Shown: piece after piece, positions 1 through 6,321 of the stretch | How the letters are laid out: every line of letters starts with the position of its first letter | Numbering within the stretch: position 1 is the first letter of the stretch | NCBI GenBank assembly: GCA_033763635.1 | Contig: JANRKG010000246.1 | Span: 1 to 8,031, forward strand | Origin: JANRKG01 sp033763635 | GTDB lineage: Bacteria > Cyanobacteriota > Cyanobacteriia > GCF-001939115 | Length of the DNA stretch: 8,031 nt | Direction: 5' to 3' | Position numbers and translations under genes: made by a program | The notes under the pieces: model-generated | Database searches by the model: none | What the model saw: only the letters and a program-made list of their open reading frames with translations | What the model was told of the DNA's origin: nothing

Positions 1-303
1 AGTGATATGGGCTTCGTCTAAAATTGCCCAGAGACAGGCAATGCCCAAAACGTCAGATGTTTCCGATTGGGAAGAAGTAGGGGAATCAAGACTTTGTAAG
101 GCCAGCAAATCACTGTTTGGGCTATTGATCTCCCGACGGTATCCCTCCAGAGTCCACAAGCCCCCCAAACTCAGCCGATCGAGGGCGACCACCGGGGGCA
201 AGATTGTCTCTGTGATGGATTCAATCACGAGACGCTGGGAGGGGGTTTCCGAATTTACAGGCAAGGCACTAAAAATAGGATTTTGTGGAGTGAGTCCGGA
301 CAC
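1..303 (-). CDS. rimI: Ribosomal protein S18-alanine N-acetyltransferase, N-terminal part (runs off left edge)
   Basis: This GNAT-family enzyme is known to transfer acetyl from acetyl-CoA to the N-terminal alanine of ribosomal protein S18. Only the N-terminal part is present; the frame is open to base 1. The translation contains PPVVALDRLSLGGLWTLEGY followed by RREINSPNSDLLAL, which matches the cyanobacterial RimI signature (LD-x-L, GGLWTLEGY, SPNSDLL). The last residues, AILDEAHIT, look like the strand leading into the acetyl-CoA-binding motif, which lies outside the window. The start is uncertain. GTG at 303 is used here; TTG at 264 and GTG at 228 are alternatives, and 228 gives the N-terminus closest in length to the usual family form. 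None has a clear Shine-Dalgarno sequence. The frame stays open upstream to about 546, but that stretch does not look like protein. The gene is divergent from lysA, an arrangement I recall from other cyanobacteria. Confidence 0.82.
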   Translation of the reverse strand, partial: MSGLTPQNPIFSALPVNSETPSQRLVIESITETILPPVVALDRLSLGGLWTLEGYRREINSPNSDLLALQSLDSPTSSQSETSDVLGIACLWAILDEAHIT

Positions 304-425
304 AGAACACTCGATAGTACACTGAAAGTAGGGTGTTATTCTTGCATCCTCAGCAATTCTAGACTGCCCTGGGATGGCTTCCCTCAAAAAGGAAATGGTG
401 CGGGAAATTCTCCAGCAATCTTTAG

Positions 426-450
426 AACGTTTTGCCAAGATAACGTTTTG
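426..450. repeat. 9-bp direct repeat AACGTTTTG, possible operator
   Basis: AACGTTTTG occurs at 426-434 and again at 442-450, 16 bp start to start (about 1.5 helical turns). It lies about 150 bp upstream of the lysA start, in the divergent promoter region. The repeat is seen directly; a role as a regulator site is only a guess from position. Confidence 0.35.
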
Positions 451-530
451 GTAAAGGAGTTTCTGAGATTGCTTGCCTGTAAGTTCTCGGCTGATCGCTT
501 CTCCTTTGCCATTCACCGATCGCTTATCTT

Positions 531-575
531 GCTTGTTTTCTGCTTATTTGTTTTCTGCTCATTTGTTTTCTGCTC
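531..575 (+). repeat. Three-copy 15-bp tandem repeat in the lysA leader
   Basis: The units are 531-545 (diverged: GCTTGTTTTCTGCTT), 546-560 and 561-575 (both ATTTGTTTTCTGCTC). The last two copies are identical, and a partial ATT follows. The array ends 23 bp before the lysA ATG, so it probably sits in the 5' untranslated leader. Because 15 is a multiple of three, the lysA reading frame stays open through it and would encode LFSAY/LFSAH/LFSAH. Nothing in the LysA family supports that as protein. Short tandem repeats of this kind are common in cyanobacterial intergenic DNA. Confidence 0.75.
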
Positions 576-598
576 ATTCTAAGGACAATTCAGACCGC

Positions 599-2017
599 AT
601 GGTATCTACTTACTCTCCAACCGAAACCAATTCTGGTTGTCAATATTTACCAAATCTGACCGACAGTTCTGGTAAGTCACCCAATCAGTTTCTTTTGCCA
701 TTGACTGCCCAGGTGAACGATCAGGACCATCTAGAAATTGGGGGCTGCGATGTAACTAAGCTGGTGCAGCAATTCGGCACCCCCCTTTACATTTTGGATG
801 AAGAAACCCTTCGAACGGCATGCCGCCAATATCGGGAAGCATTTGTGAAATATTATCCTGGCCCCGCCCAGGTTCTTTATGCGTCCAAAGCCTGGAGTTG
901 TTTGGCGGTTTGTGCGATCGTTGCGAGTGAAGGTTTGGGGCTGGATGTCGTTTCTGGTGGCGAAGTCTACACCGCGCTAGAAGCAGGGGTGAAGCCAGAT
1001 AAGCTCTATCTGCATGGTAACAACAAGTCGCGTCATGAATTGGGGATGGCGATCGAACATGGCTGCACGATCGTGGTTGATAACTGGTTGGAACTGAAGA
1101 CCCTGGCGGAAATGGGAACCCAACTTCCAGAGGGTGGACCCATTCGTATCATGCTGCGTCTGACCCCTGGGATTGAGTGCCACACCCATGAGTACATTCA
1201 GACTGGGCATTTAGATAGTAAATTTGGGTTTGATCCCCATCAGTTAGATGAGGTCTTTACCTTCGTCAGCCAGCATTCGGTTCTCAACTGTCTGGGCTTA
1301 CACGCTCATATCGGTTCCCAAATCTTCGAACTCCAACCCCACCATGACCTGCCAAATGTGATGGTTCAGTGGTTCGTGAAAGCCTCTCAATATGGTCTAT
1401 CTATTGAGGAATTAAATGTGGGTGGGGGATTGGGCATTTGCTATACGGAGTCAGACGACCCCCCCAGCATTGATTCCTGGGTAAAGGCTGTGAGTGAAGC
1501 GATGAAAACGGCCTGTGAAGCGCAAGGGATTCCCCTGCCGAAACTGCTCTGTGAACCCGGACGATCGTTGATTGGGTCTGCCTGTGTAACGGCTTATACT
1601 CTGGGGAGTCAGAAATCTATTCCTGACCTGAACCGAACCTATTTGACGATCGATGGAGGAATGTCTGATAACCCTCGTCCAATTACTTACCAATCCGTTT
1701 ATCGAACGGTTGTTGCGAATCGGATGTCTGCACCCTTGACGGAACAAGTGACGATCGCCGGGAAACATTGCGAGTCTGGGGACATTCTAATTAAAGAAGC
1801 CATCCTACCCAAGACGACGGAGGGAGATATCCTCGTCGTAAACAGCACAGGAGCTTACAATTACAGCATGGCTTCTAACTACAATCGTTTACCCCGTCCG
1901 GCAGCGGTGCTGGTCAATCATGGGGAGGCCAATATTATTTTGCAGCGGGAAACCTACCAGGATTTGCTTCGGCAAGACCGTCTTCCCGATCGTTTGGTTG
2001 TTGAAACAAAGGGGTGA
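599..2017 (+). CDS. lysA: Diaminopimelate decarboxylase
   Basis: This PLP enzyme converts meso-2,6-diaminopimelate to L-lysine and CO2, the last step of lysine synthesis, and competes with peptidoglycan synthesis for diaminopimelate. The protein has 472 residues. An N-terminal alanine-racemase-like barrel carries the Schiff-base lysine in YASKA (K97), HAHIGS (235-240), the glycine-rich phosphate-binding loop NVGGGLG (273-279) and CEPGR (318-322). The C-terminal domain has the substrate-binding CESGD (391-395) and GAYNYSM (418-424). All key residues are present. ATG at 599 was chosen because it gives the MVST... N-terminus I recall from cyanobacterial LysA and follows AAGGA by 13 nt. The frame is open further upstream to an ATG at 473, but the extra 42 residues come from low-complexity leader repeats. 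A terminator-like hairpin follows, then cdaA 100 bp downstream. Confidence 0.96.
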   Translation: MVSTYSPTETNSGCQYLPNLTDSSGKSPNQFLLPLTAQVNDQDHLEIGGCDVTKLVQQFGTPLYILDEETLRTACRQYREAFVKYYPGPAQVLYASKAWSCLAVCAIVASEGLGLDVVSGGEVYTALEAGVKPDKLYLHGNNKSRHELGMAIEHGCTIVVDNWLELKTLAEMGTQLPEGGPIRIMLRLTPGIECHTHEYIQTGHLDSKFGFDPHQLDEVFTFVSQHSVLNCLGLHAHIGSQIFELQPHHDLPNVMVQWFVKASQYGLSIEELNVGGGLGICYTESDDPPSIDSWVKAVSEAMKTACEAQGIPLPKLLCEPGRSLIGSACVTAYTLGSQKSIPDLNRTYLTIDGGMSDNPRPITYQSVYRTVVANRMSAPLTEQVTIAGKHCESGDILIKEAILPKTTEGDILVVNSTGAYNYSMASNYNRLPRPAAVLVNHGEANIILQRETYQDLLRQDRLPDRLVVETKG

Positions 2018-2027
2018 GGTGGAAGGA

Positions 2028-2051
2028 TCTGGCCCGGTGCCAGAGTTTTTT
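2028..2051 (+). terminator. Candidate intrinsic terminator after lysA
   Basis: A 6-bp perfect stem, TCTGGC (2028-2033) and GCCAGA (2039-2044), encloses the 5-nt loop CCGGT. It is followed by G and six T residues (2046-2051), starting 10 bp after the lysA stop codon. This has the form of a rho-independent terminator. It lies between lysA and cdaA, so it would end or attenuate lysA transcription unless read through. The stem is short, so termination may be partial. Confidence 0.6.
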
Positions 2052-2117
2052 CCCATCCCTATCCTGTGATGCCCATTCTGTTTGGCTGGCTTGTCCTTTG
2101 GAACCCTCATGTAGCTA

Positions 2118-3050
2118 ATGGGAGATTGGTGGAAGCAATGGCTGATTGATCTCGTCTGGGCCAGACCTTTGCTGATTCAAGCGATCGACATTGGTTTGGT
2201 GCTGGTCCTCACCTACATGGTGTTGGTCGTGGTCGGTGAACGCCGAACACTGTGGATGGTTCGGGGTCTAATCATTTTGATGCTGGCTGCCGCCGTCAGC
2301 AGCAGGCTGGGATTAGTCCTATTGAGTTTTGTCCTCAATAGTTTGGTGGTAGGTGCGGCGGTCGCAATGGCATTAATTTTGCAGTCGGAATTCAGGCGAT
2401 TTTTGGAGCAGTTGGGAAAAGGGGAAATTGCTCAGTTATTTCAGCCAGTCCGCCGCACCAATCCAAAACCTGATAGTGTGATCGACGAGTTAGTGGATGC
2501 CGTCAAGGAACTTTCGCAAAATCGAACGGGAGCGCTGTTGGTTTTAGAGACCACTGGCCCGATCGACGAGAGTGATTTTTCTGTTCCAGGGGTGCGGCTC
2601 AATGCAGAGGTGTCTAAAGAGCTTCTGCAAACGATCTTCCAGACGACAACTCTCCTCCACGATGGAGCCGTCCTTATTCGAGACTCCCGATTGATTGCAG
2701 CAGGGGTCATTTTGCCCCTTTCCGAGCGTATGGCTTCCCGTCAACTCGGAACTCGCCACCGGGCAGCAATGGGGATTACAGAGCGGGTCGAAAATTGTGT
2801 CTGTGTTGTTGTATCCGAAGAAACCGGGTCGATTTCGCTTGCGGAAAAGGGAACACTCAATCGTCCCCTCACAAGCAGTAAGTTGAAAGAACTCCTGCAA
2901 GCCCGGTTTTCCCAATCTGTCGATCGGGAAGTGGTGGCTCCGGGGTTATGGAATTTAGGTCGTCGATTGAGTTCCCAAAGTCTTTCTTTACTGACACGCT
3001 TCTTTCGTCTATTTCGTCGTTCAGCGTCCATCTCCCGAGAGAAAAAATGA
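2118..3050 (+). CDS. cdaA: Diadenylate cyclase, membrane-bound CdaA type
   Basis: The enzyme condenses two ATP into cyclic di-AMP, a second messenger controlling potassium and osmolyte transport and, in cyanobacteria, linked to night survival and the SbtB carbon-sensing protein (known from the literature). The 310-residue protein has three hydrophobic helices in its first 90 residues (about 24-40, 46-60 and 65-88). A DAC (DisA_N) domain spans about 105-265. The catalytic motifs are intact: DGA at 182-184 after LLH, and GTRHR at 211-215, followed by SEETG (233-237). A basic, Ser/Arg-rich tail ends the protein. ATG at 2118 begins directly before the first helix; I see no clear Shine-Dalgarno. 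The stop overlaps the uppS start, suggesting translational coupling. No cdaR or glmM homologue is next to it, unlike in Firmicutes; the neighbours are lysA and uppS instead. Confidence 0.94.
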   Translation: MGDWWKQWLIDLVWARPLLIQAIDIGLVLVLTYMVLVVVGERRTLWMVRGLIILMLAAAVSSRLGLVLLSFVLNSLVVGAAVAMALILQSEFRRFLEQLGKGEIAQLFQPVRRTNPKPDSVIDELVDAVKELSQNRTGALLVLETTGPIDESDFSVPGVRLNAEVSKELLQTIFQTTTLLHDGAVLIRDSRLIAAGVILPLSERMASRQLGTRHRAAMGITERVENCVCVVVSEETGSISLAEKGTLNRPLTSSKLKELLQARFSQSVDREVVAPGLWNLGRRLSSQSLSLLTRFFRLFRRSASISREKK

Positions 3051-3808
3051 CTGCCAATCCAACTGCATTAAGAGAATTGCCTCCTGACCTGGAACCCAGT
3101 AAGCTGCCAGAACACGTTGCTGTCATCATGGATGGCAATGGGCGTTGGGCACAACGTCGGGGGTTGCCCCGTGTGGTCGGTCATCGCAAAGGGGTTGATA
3201 CTTTAAAGGAACTGCTACGTTGTTGCCGTGATTGGGGCATTCAGGCGCTTACGGCCTATGCCTTTTCAACTGAAAATTGGGGTCGCCCGCTGGCAGAGGT
3301 TGAATTTTTGATGACCCTCTTTGAGCGGGTGATTCGCCAGGAACTCGATGAGCTAATGGCAGAGGATGTGCGGATTGAGTTTATTGGGAATCTTGCTTCC
3401 CTGCCGGGGTCCCTGCAAGCCGAGATTGACCGATCGATGGCTCAAACCCAGAACAACAAAAGCATTCGGTTTACCGTCGCAACGAATTATGGAGGGCGGC
3501 AGGAAATCGTCCGGGCCTGTCAGGAAATAGCCCATCAGGTTCAGCAAGGGCTGATTGCCCCCGAAATGATTGATGAAGCTTTCTTTGAAAAGCATCTCTA
3601 TACAGCTGGATTGGCTAACCCTGATCTCTTAATTCGCACGAGCGGGGAGATGCGGATCAGTAACTTTCTACTGTGGCAGGTGGCTTATTCCGAACTCTAT
3701 GTTTCCGATACCCTTTGGCCTGACTTCGATCGGGCTGAATTTCACCGTGCTTTGACAGCCTATCAGCAACGCGATCGGCGTTTTGGAAAAGTTAGCAAGC
3801 CCTCCTGA
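3047..3808 (+). CDS. uppS: Isoprenyl transferase (undecaprenyl diphosphate synthase family)
   Basis: This cis-prenyltransferase adds isopentenyl units to farnesyl diphosphate to build the polyprenyl diphosphate from which the peptidoglycan and glycan lipid carrier is made. The 253 residues match the usual family length. Landmarks are IMDGNGRWA (27-35) with the Mg-binding Asp29, His46 in VVGHRKG, FSTENW (73-78), RTSGEMRIS (197-205) with the diphosphate-binding Arg197, Arg203 and Ser205, and Glu216 in AYSELY. The start is the ATG at 3047, which shares ATGA with the cdaA stop; only a weak GAGAG precedes it, so translation probably depends on cdaA. An upstream in-frame ATG at 2948 would add 33 residues inside cdaA without family support. 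Product chain length cannot be read from sequence alone; some homologues make other lengths. Confidence 0.95.
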   Translation: MTANPTALRELPPDLEPSKLPEHVAVIMDGNGRWAQRRGLPRVVGHRKGVDTLKELLRCCRDWGIQALTAYAFSTENWGRPLAEVEFLMTLFERVIRQELDELMAEDVRIEFIGNLASLPGSLQAEIDRSMAQTQNNKSIRFTVATNYGGRQEIVRACQEIAHQVQQGLIAPEMIDEAFFEKHLYTAGLANPDLLIRTSGEMRISNFLLWQVAYSELYVSDTLWPDFDRAEFHRALTAYQQRDRRFGKVSKPS

Positions 3809-3879
3809 TCTTTTCTGCTCCTGAAAAGCTTTAACCAGTTAAGATGATTCTTTGAAAAGAGTGTATCGATGGCTTGCCC

Positions 3880-3923
3880 TTCGACTGCGCTCAGGGGAAA
3901 GACGCGGGCTGAGCGAAGTCGAA
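3880..3923. repeat. Dispersed-type palindromic element (TTCGACT-CGCTCAG)
   Basis: Left arm TTCGACTGCGCTCAG (3880-3894) and right arm CTGAGCGAAGTCGAA (3909-3923) form a 15-bp inverted repeat with one mismatch and a 14-nt loop. The arm sequence resembles a palindrome I recall as repeated many times between genes in cyanobacterial genomes. Only one copy lies in this window, so copy number must be checked elsewhere. It sits in the convergent gap between uppS and the DUF3143 gene, where an RNA hairpin could also protect or terminate transcripts. Confidence 0.65.
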
Positions 3924-3931
3924 ACCAGGCG

Positions 3932-3954
3932 GAAAATTTTTTCCTGAAATTTTC
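3932..3954. terminator. AT-rich hairpin in the convergent gap, possible terminator
   Basis: GAAAATTT (3932-3939) and AAATTTTC (3947-3954) form an 8-bp inverted repeat with a 7-nt loop; a competing hairpin GGAAAA/TTTTCC (3931-3944) overlaps it. It lies 3' to both uppS (plus) and the DUF3143 gene (minus), so it could serve as a weak bidirectional terminator. The stem is AT-rich and lacks a classical GC stem followed by a T run, hence the low confidence. Confidence 0.3.
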
Positions 3955-3982
3955 TAATTTGACGTGGAGCAGAAGAACTGCT

Positions 3983-4255
3983 TCAAGGGCCTGCAAAGAC
4001 TGCGTTCTCAATATCGCGCCGACTGAGGGAATACTTGAAGGCGCGTTGAATGTCTTGCCCATCGGTTGCTGCGCTTAAGTAGCGAACGGTTAGCTGATCA
4101 ATATCAAGGCACACTTCGGCCTTCCAGGTGCGCCGCTCTACACGCCAGCAATGCAGTTGTTCCCGGTCTTGCTCACAACCATGTTCCTGTAACCACTGCT
4201 CAATTTCAGGGAGAGGATGGCTATAGAGGGGAGTATCGGCCGAGGGAAGAGTCAT
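3983..4255 (-). CDS. DUF3143 domain-containing protein
   Basis: This is a 90-residue soluble protein of unknown function. It is recognised as the cyanobacterial DUF3143 family by its pattern: an N-terminal DTPLYSHPLPEIEQWL segment (8-23), then a CEQDREQLHCW stretch (27-37), a WKAEV strand and LTVRYL (55-60). No signal peptide, membrane helix or catalytic motif is visible. The first half is probably helical and the rest strand-rich. The start ATG (4255-4253) overlaps the stop of the upstream J-domain gene by 4 bp (ATGA), implying coupled translation; no separate Shine-Dalgarno is seen. I recall this J-domain/DUF3143 order from other cyanobacteria, which suggests the two act together, perhaps with the small protein as a partner of the chaperone. 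That role is inference. Confidence 0.85.
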   Translation of the reverse strand: MTLPSADTPLYSHPLPEIEQWLQEHGCEQDREQLHCWRVERRTWKAEVCLDIDQLTVRYLSAATDGQDIQRAFKYSLSRRDIENAVFAGP

Positions 4256-4854
4256 AGATTCAGGGTGTTACAAAATAATAGGGTGAACAACAGAAAAAAC
4301 TTTGGAGTGACTCCTTTGAAGTGACCCAGCAGAAGGGTGTGAGCGGTATCAGCGGCTGTAGACCCCATCCATCCCCAACGGGTGACTCCCACCAGGATTG
4401 CTAGAAAGAGGCATCCTACAAAAGTCAAGATTAGGATAAACAGGGCAAAGAGTTCTCCAGCGGAAAGGGGCCGATCGTCAGGGTCCAGATAGGCGTGACG
4501 GGAATGGAAGGTCTTGGGTTCTTGTCGGGAAGGGGACGCATGTAACGTTGCAAAGGTGGAAGCTGCGGCCTGAAATGCTTGTCGTTGGAGGTCGAGTCTG
4601 CGATCATACGCTGATCTTAATTCTGGTTGGTTCAGTGTTGCGTAAGCTTCATTGAGTTGTTGAAACTTAGCCAGCGCGATTGTTGAAGGTAGTTGAGTGG
4701 TGTCGGGGTGGTAGAGCTTACTTAACTTTCGATAGGCACTGCGGATTTCTTGAGCCGATGCGGTCGAGGGGATACCCATCACCGAGTAATAGCTCACTAA
4801 TTTTCTAAGAGAATCAAAACCCAGTTCACTGTGAGGAGATTGATGCTCTGTCAT
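4252..4854 (-). CDS. Membrane-anchored J-domain (DnaJ-like) protein
   Basis: The 200-residue protein has a J domain at about 20-85: SYYSVMGI, a helix II ending in LYHPDT with the Hsp70-stimulating HPD at 49-51, then FQQLNEAYATL and a closing SAYDRRL. A linker (about 90-130) includes AYLDPDDRPLSAGELFAL. A transmembrane helix follows at about 134-157, so the J domain should face a DnaK in the cytoplasm at a membrane. It lacks the Gly/Phe, zinc-finger and C-terminal substrate domains of true DnaJ, so it is a specialised (type III) co-chaperone. After the helix there is a 40-residue tail with a second short hydrophobic patch (186-196). ATG at 4854 is used; it has no clear Shine-Dalgarno. The gene lies 64 bp downstream of the O-antigen-ligase-like gene and overlaps the DUF3143 gene, so co-transcription is likely. 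Client and membrane are unknown. Confidence 0.88.
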   Translation of the reverse strand: MTEHQSPHSELGFDSLRKLVSYYSVMGIPSTASAQEIRSAYRKLSKLYHPDTTQLPSTIALAKFQQLNEAYATLNQPELRSAYDRRLDLQRQAFQAAASTFATLHASPSRQEPKTFHSRHAYLDPDDRPLSAGELFALFILILTFVGCLFLAILVGVTRWGWMGSTAADTAHTLLLGHFKGVTPKFFLLFTLLFCNTLNL

Positions 4855-4918
4855 CAGGCTCGCAATGATTGTTTTAACTTTCCTAGATATCTTAACAAAA
4901 CCAACCGTTTCAAACCTT

Positions 4919-6313
4919 TCAGAACTTGAATGCTTTTCTAGATTTTAGAGTTGAAGAACGAATGGGTTCTTGTTGACACAACACGCCATTGATAGCTGCC
5001 AGGAGACTCCATCCGATGAGATTTAGACGAACATCAAAGATTGTGACATCCAGGACGTTAAACAGGGTACAGGCTCCGAACGCAACTAAATAGGCTAACC
5101 AAATTAGGTTAGGCTGACTCCAATCTGTTAGATTACTGTCCTCGTGTTCCTGCTGGCAGGAAATGAACTGAAGATGAAGGATGCCCCGAAACGTCACAAA
5201 CCCTACCAGGCCAAATAATAAGAATGCGGAAATTAGACCAGACTCCGCAGCGATCATGAGAAATAAATTATGGGGATGACCAATCCAGTAATTCTGGGCT
5301 GCTTCATAAAGCGGGGTAAAACTCCGGAGACCCCATCCAGTCCAGGGACGTTGTTCGACCATTGACCAGGCAAACTGCCATTGGGTCGTTCTTAACTCGG
5401 GAACAGGGCGGTTTTGGAACATCTCATCAGAAAGCCGTGCCCAGAGAAAGGGAGGCACCCAGGCCCGGAGCCAGGGCCGCAGGGGATCAGGTCCGAAACT
5501 AGCTCCCCCGATACAACTGATGCCAACTCCGATCGCCCCTATGATCCAGGTCCACCTTCGATAAATGGCAAAGACCAGGAAACTAGTAACCCCTAGAAAC
5601 CAGGCATTCCGGGAACTGGTGAGCAAAATTGCAGCCGTAACACCTACTAAAATAAGCGAAAGAAATGAGAGACGAATGAGGGCAGGGGAGCGTAGAGCGT
5701 TGGGAAGTGAGGTGAATGGGTTGTTTTTTGCTTGTGCCATGTCCCAGGCTTCAAACCATAGCCCCAATCCCAGGCAAAAGACCATGAGTAGATAGGCGGC
5801 TAGGGAATTGGCATATTGAAAAATTGAAGCCATCCGCCCAGGCGGGTTCCCCCCTCGATCAACGAGTAGGTCGAGGACAATTCCGAAAAGTTTGGGATGC
5901 CCTGCCCAACCCCAGAAAAGCTGTCCCATCCCAATGAGGACAATGGGCACAGTCGTTAAAATCAATAACCAGGCTATCTGCCTCAGTTGGCGGATTGATT
6001 GAAACAGGCAACTGAAACCTGCAAAAACAATCAATCCAGGCACAAAGTTAAATAACCCCAGAAGGGCAGGTTCCACATCAACTGCAAAGATAGCGGTTGT
6101 GATTAGCCAGACCGTTAACCCAATGAATCCCAGGATGAGGGGTTTATGAAGTAGAAAACTGTGATAGCGGGCGCAAAGCCAAATTGATGTCAAGAAAACC
6201 AGTAGGCCTCCCATCAGAGGGCTGAAGGGTGTTAGGCAAAAACCAACCTGTACTAAGTTCCAGGAGGTTTTGAAGGAAGGGTTGGGATGTTTCTGTAGGA
6301 GTGTGAACTTCAA
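4919..6313 (-). CDS. O-antigen ligase / polymerase family membrane protein
   Basis: The 464-residue polytopic protein has roughly ten or more hydrophobic helices. Family members (Wzy/WaaL fold, Wzy_C domain) join or polymerise lipid-linked glycans at the outer face of the inner membrane. Signatures seen are LTSSRNAW (231-238) with the conserved arginine, a periplasmic loop about 270-345, RPWTGWGLRSF (322-332) and HPHNLFLMIAAESG (346-359) with the conserved histidine region. It lacks the GIGPGN motif of the related cyanobacterial IctB, so I do not call it IctB. The start is odd: the frame has no ATG near its beginning, only TTG at 6313, with an upstream in-frame stop at 6334-6332. The first ATG in frame (residue 34) would cut into the first helix. 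The TTG lies 8 nt after the stop of the upstream YaaW-like gene, favouring coupled translation. No glycosyltransferase genes are adjacent, so the substrate is unknown. Confidence 0.85.
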   Translation of the reverse strand: MKFTLLQKHPNPSFKTSWNLVQVGFCLTPFSPLMGGLLVFLTSIWLCARYHSFLLHKPLILGFIGLTVWLITTAIFAVDVEPALLGLFNFVPGLIVFAGFSCLFQSIRQLRQIAWLLILTTVPIVLIGMGQLFWGWAGHPKLFGIVLDLLVDRGGNPPGRMASIFQYANSLAAYLLMVFCLGLGLWFEAWDMAQAKNNPFTSLPNALRSPALIRLSFLSLILVGVTAAILLTSSRNAWFLGVTSFLVFAIYRRWTWIIGAIGVGISCIGGASFGPDPLRPWLRAWVPPFLWARLSDEMFQNRPVPELRTTQWQFAWSMVEQRPWTGWGLRSFTPLYEAAQNYWIGHPHNLFLMIAAESGLISAFLLFGLVGFVTFRGILHLQFISCQQEHEDSNLTDWSQPNLIWLAYLVAFGACTLFNVLDVTIFDVRLNLIGWSLLAAINGVLCQQEPIRSSTLKSRKAFKF

Positions 6314-6321
6314 GATGATTT

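Larger units (their letters stand above)
304..598. other. Divergent rimI/lysA intergenic region
   Basis: This region of about 295 bp separates the two divergent genes and must hold both promoters. I found no convincing paired -35/-10 elements on either strand. It contains a 9-bp direct repeat (426-450), a three-copy 15-bp tandem repeat (531-575), a GTCCGGAC palindrome just inside the rimI end (294-301) and one HIP1 core (517-522). AAGGA at 581-585 is a possible but distant (13 nt) ribosome binding site for lysA. I see no RNA gene here. Confidence 0.6.

Noticed and set aside
2..325. Plus-strand open frame at the left edge
   Set aside because: It lies opposite the rimI coding region, whose translation carries clear RimI motifs.
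473..598. N-terminal extension of LysA from an ATG at 473
   Set aside because: The 42 extra residues come from low-complexity leader repeats and match nothing expected in LysA; ATG at 599 gives the family-like N-terminus.
2544..2915. Minus-strand open frames across cdaA
   Set aside because: They are antisense shadows of a gene with intact DGA and RHR catalytic motifs.
2948..3046. Longer UppS starting inside cdaA
   Set aside because: The extra residues are cdaA read in another frame; family length (253) and the ATGA overlap favour 3047.
4285..4312. Minus-strand terminator-like GGAG-TCA-CTCC plus T6
   Set aside because: The stem is only 4 bp, it lies inside the J-domain coding region, and an overlapping gene follows downstream.
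4919..6313. IctB bicarbonate-related protein
   Set aside because: Overall fold is shared, but the IctB-type GIGPGN motif is replaced by GWGLRSF with an HPHNLF segment, closer to general O-antigen ligases.
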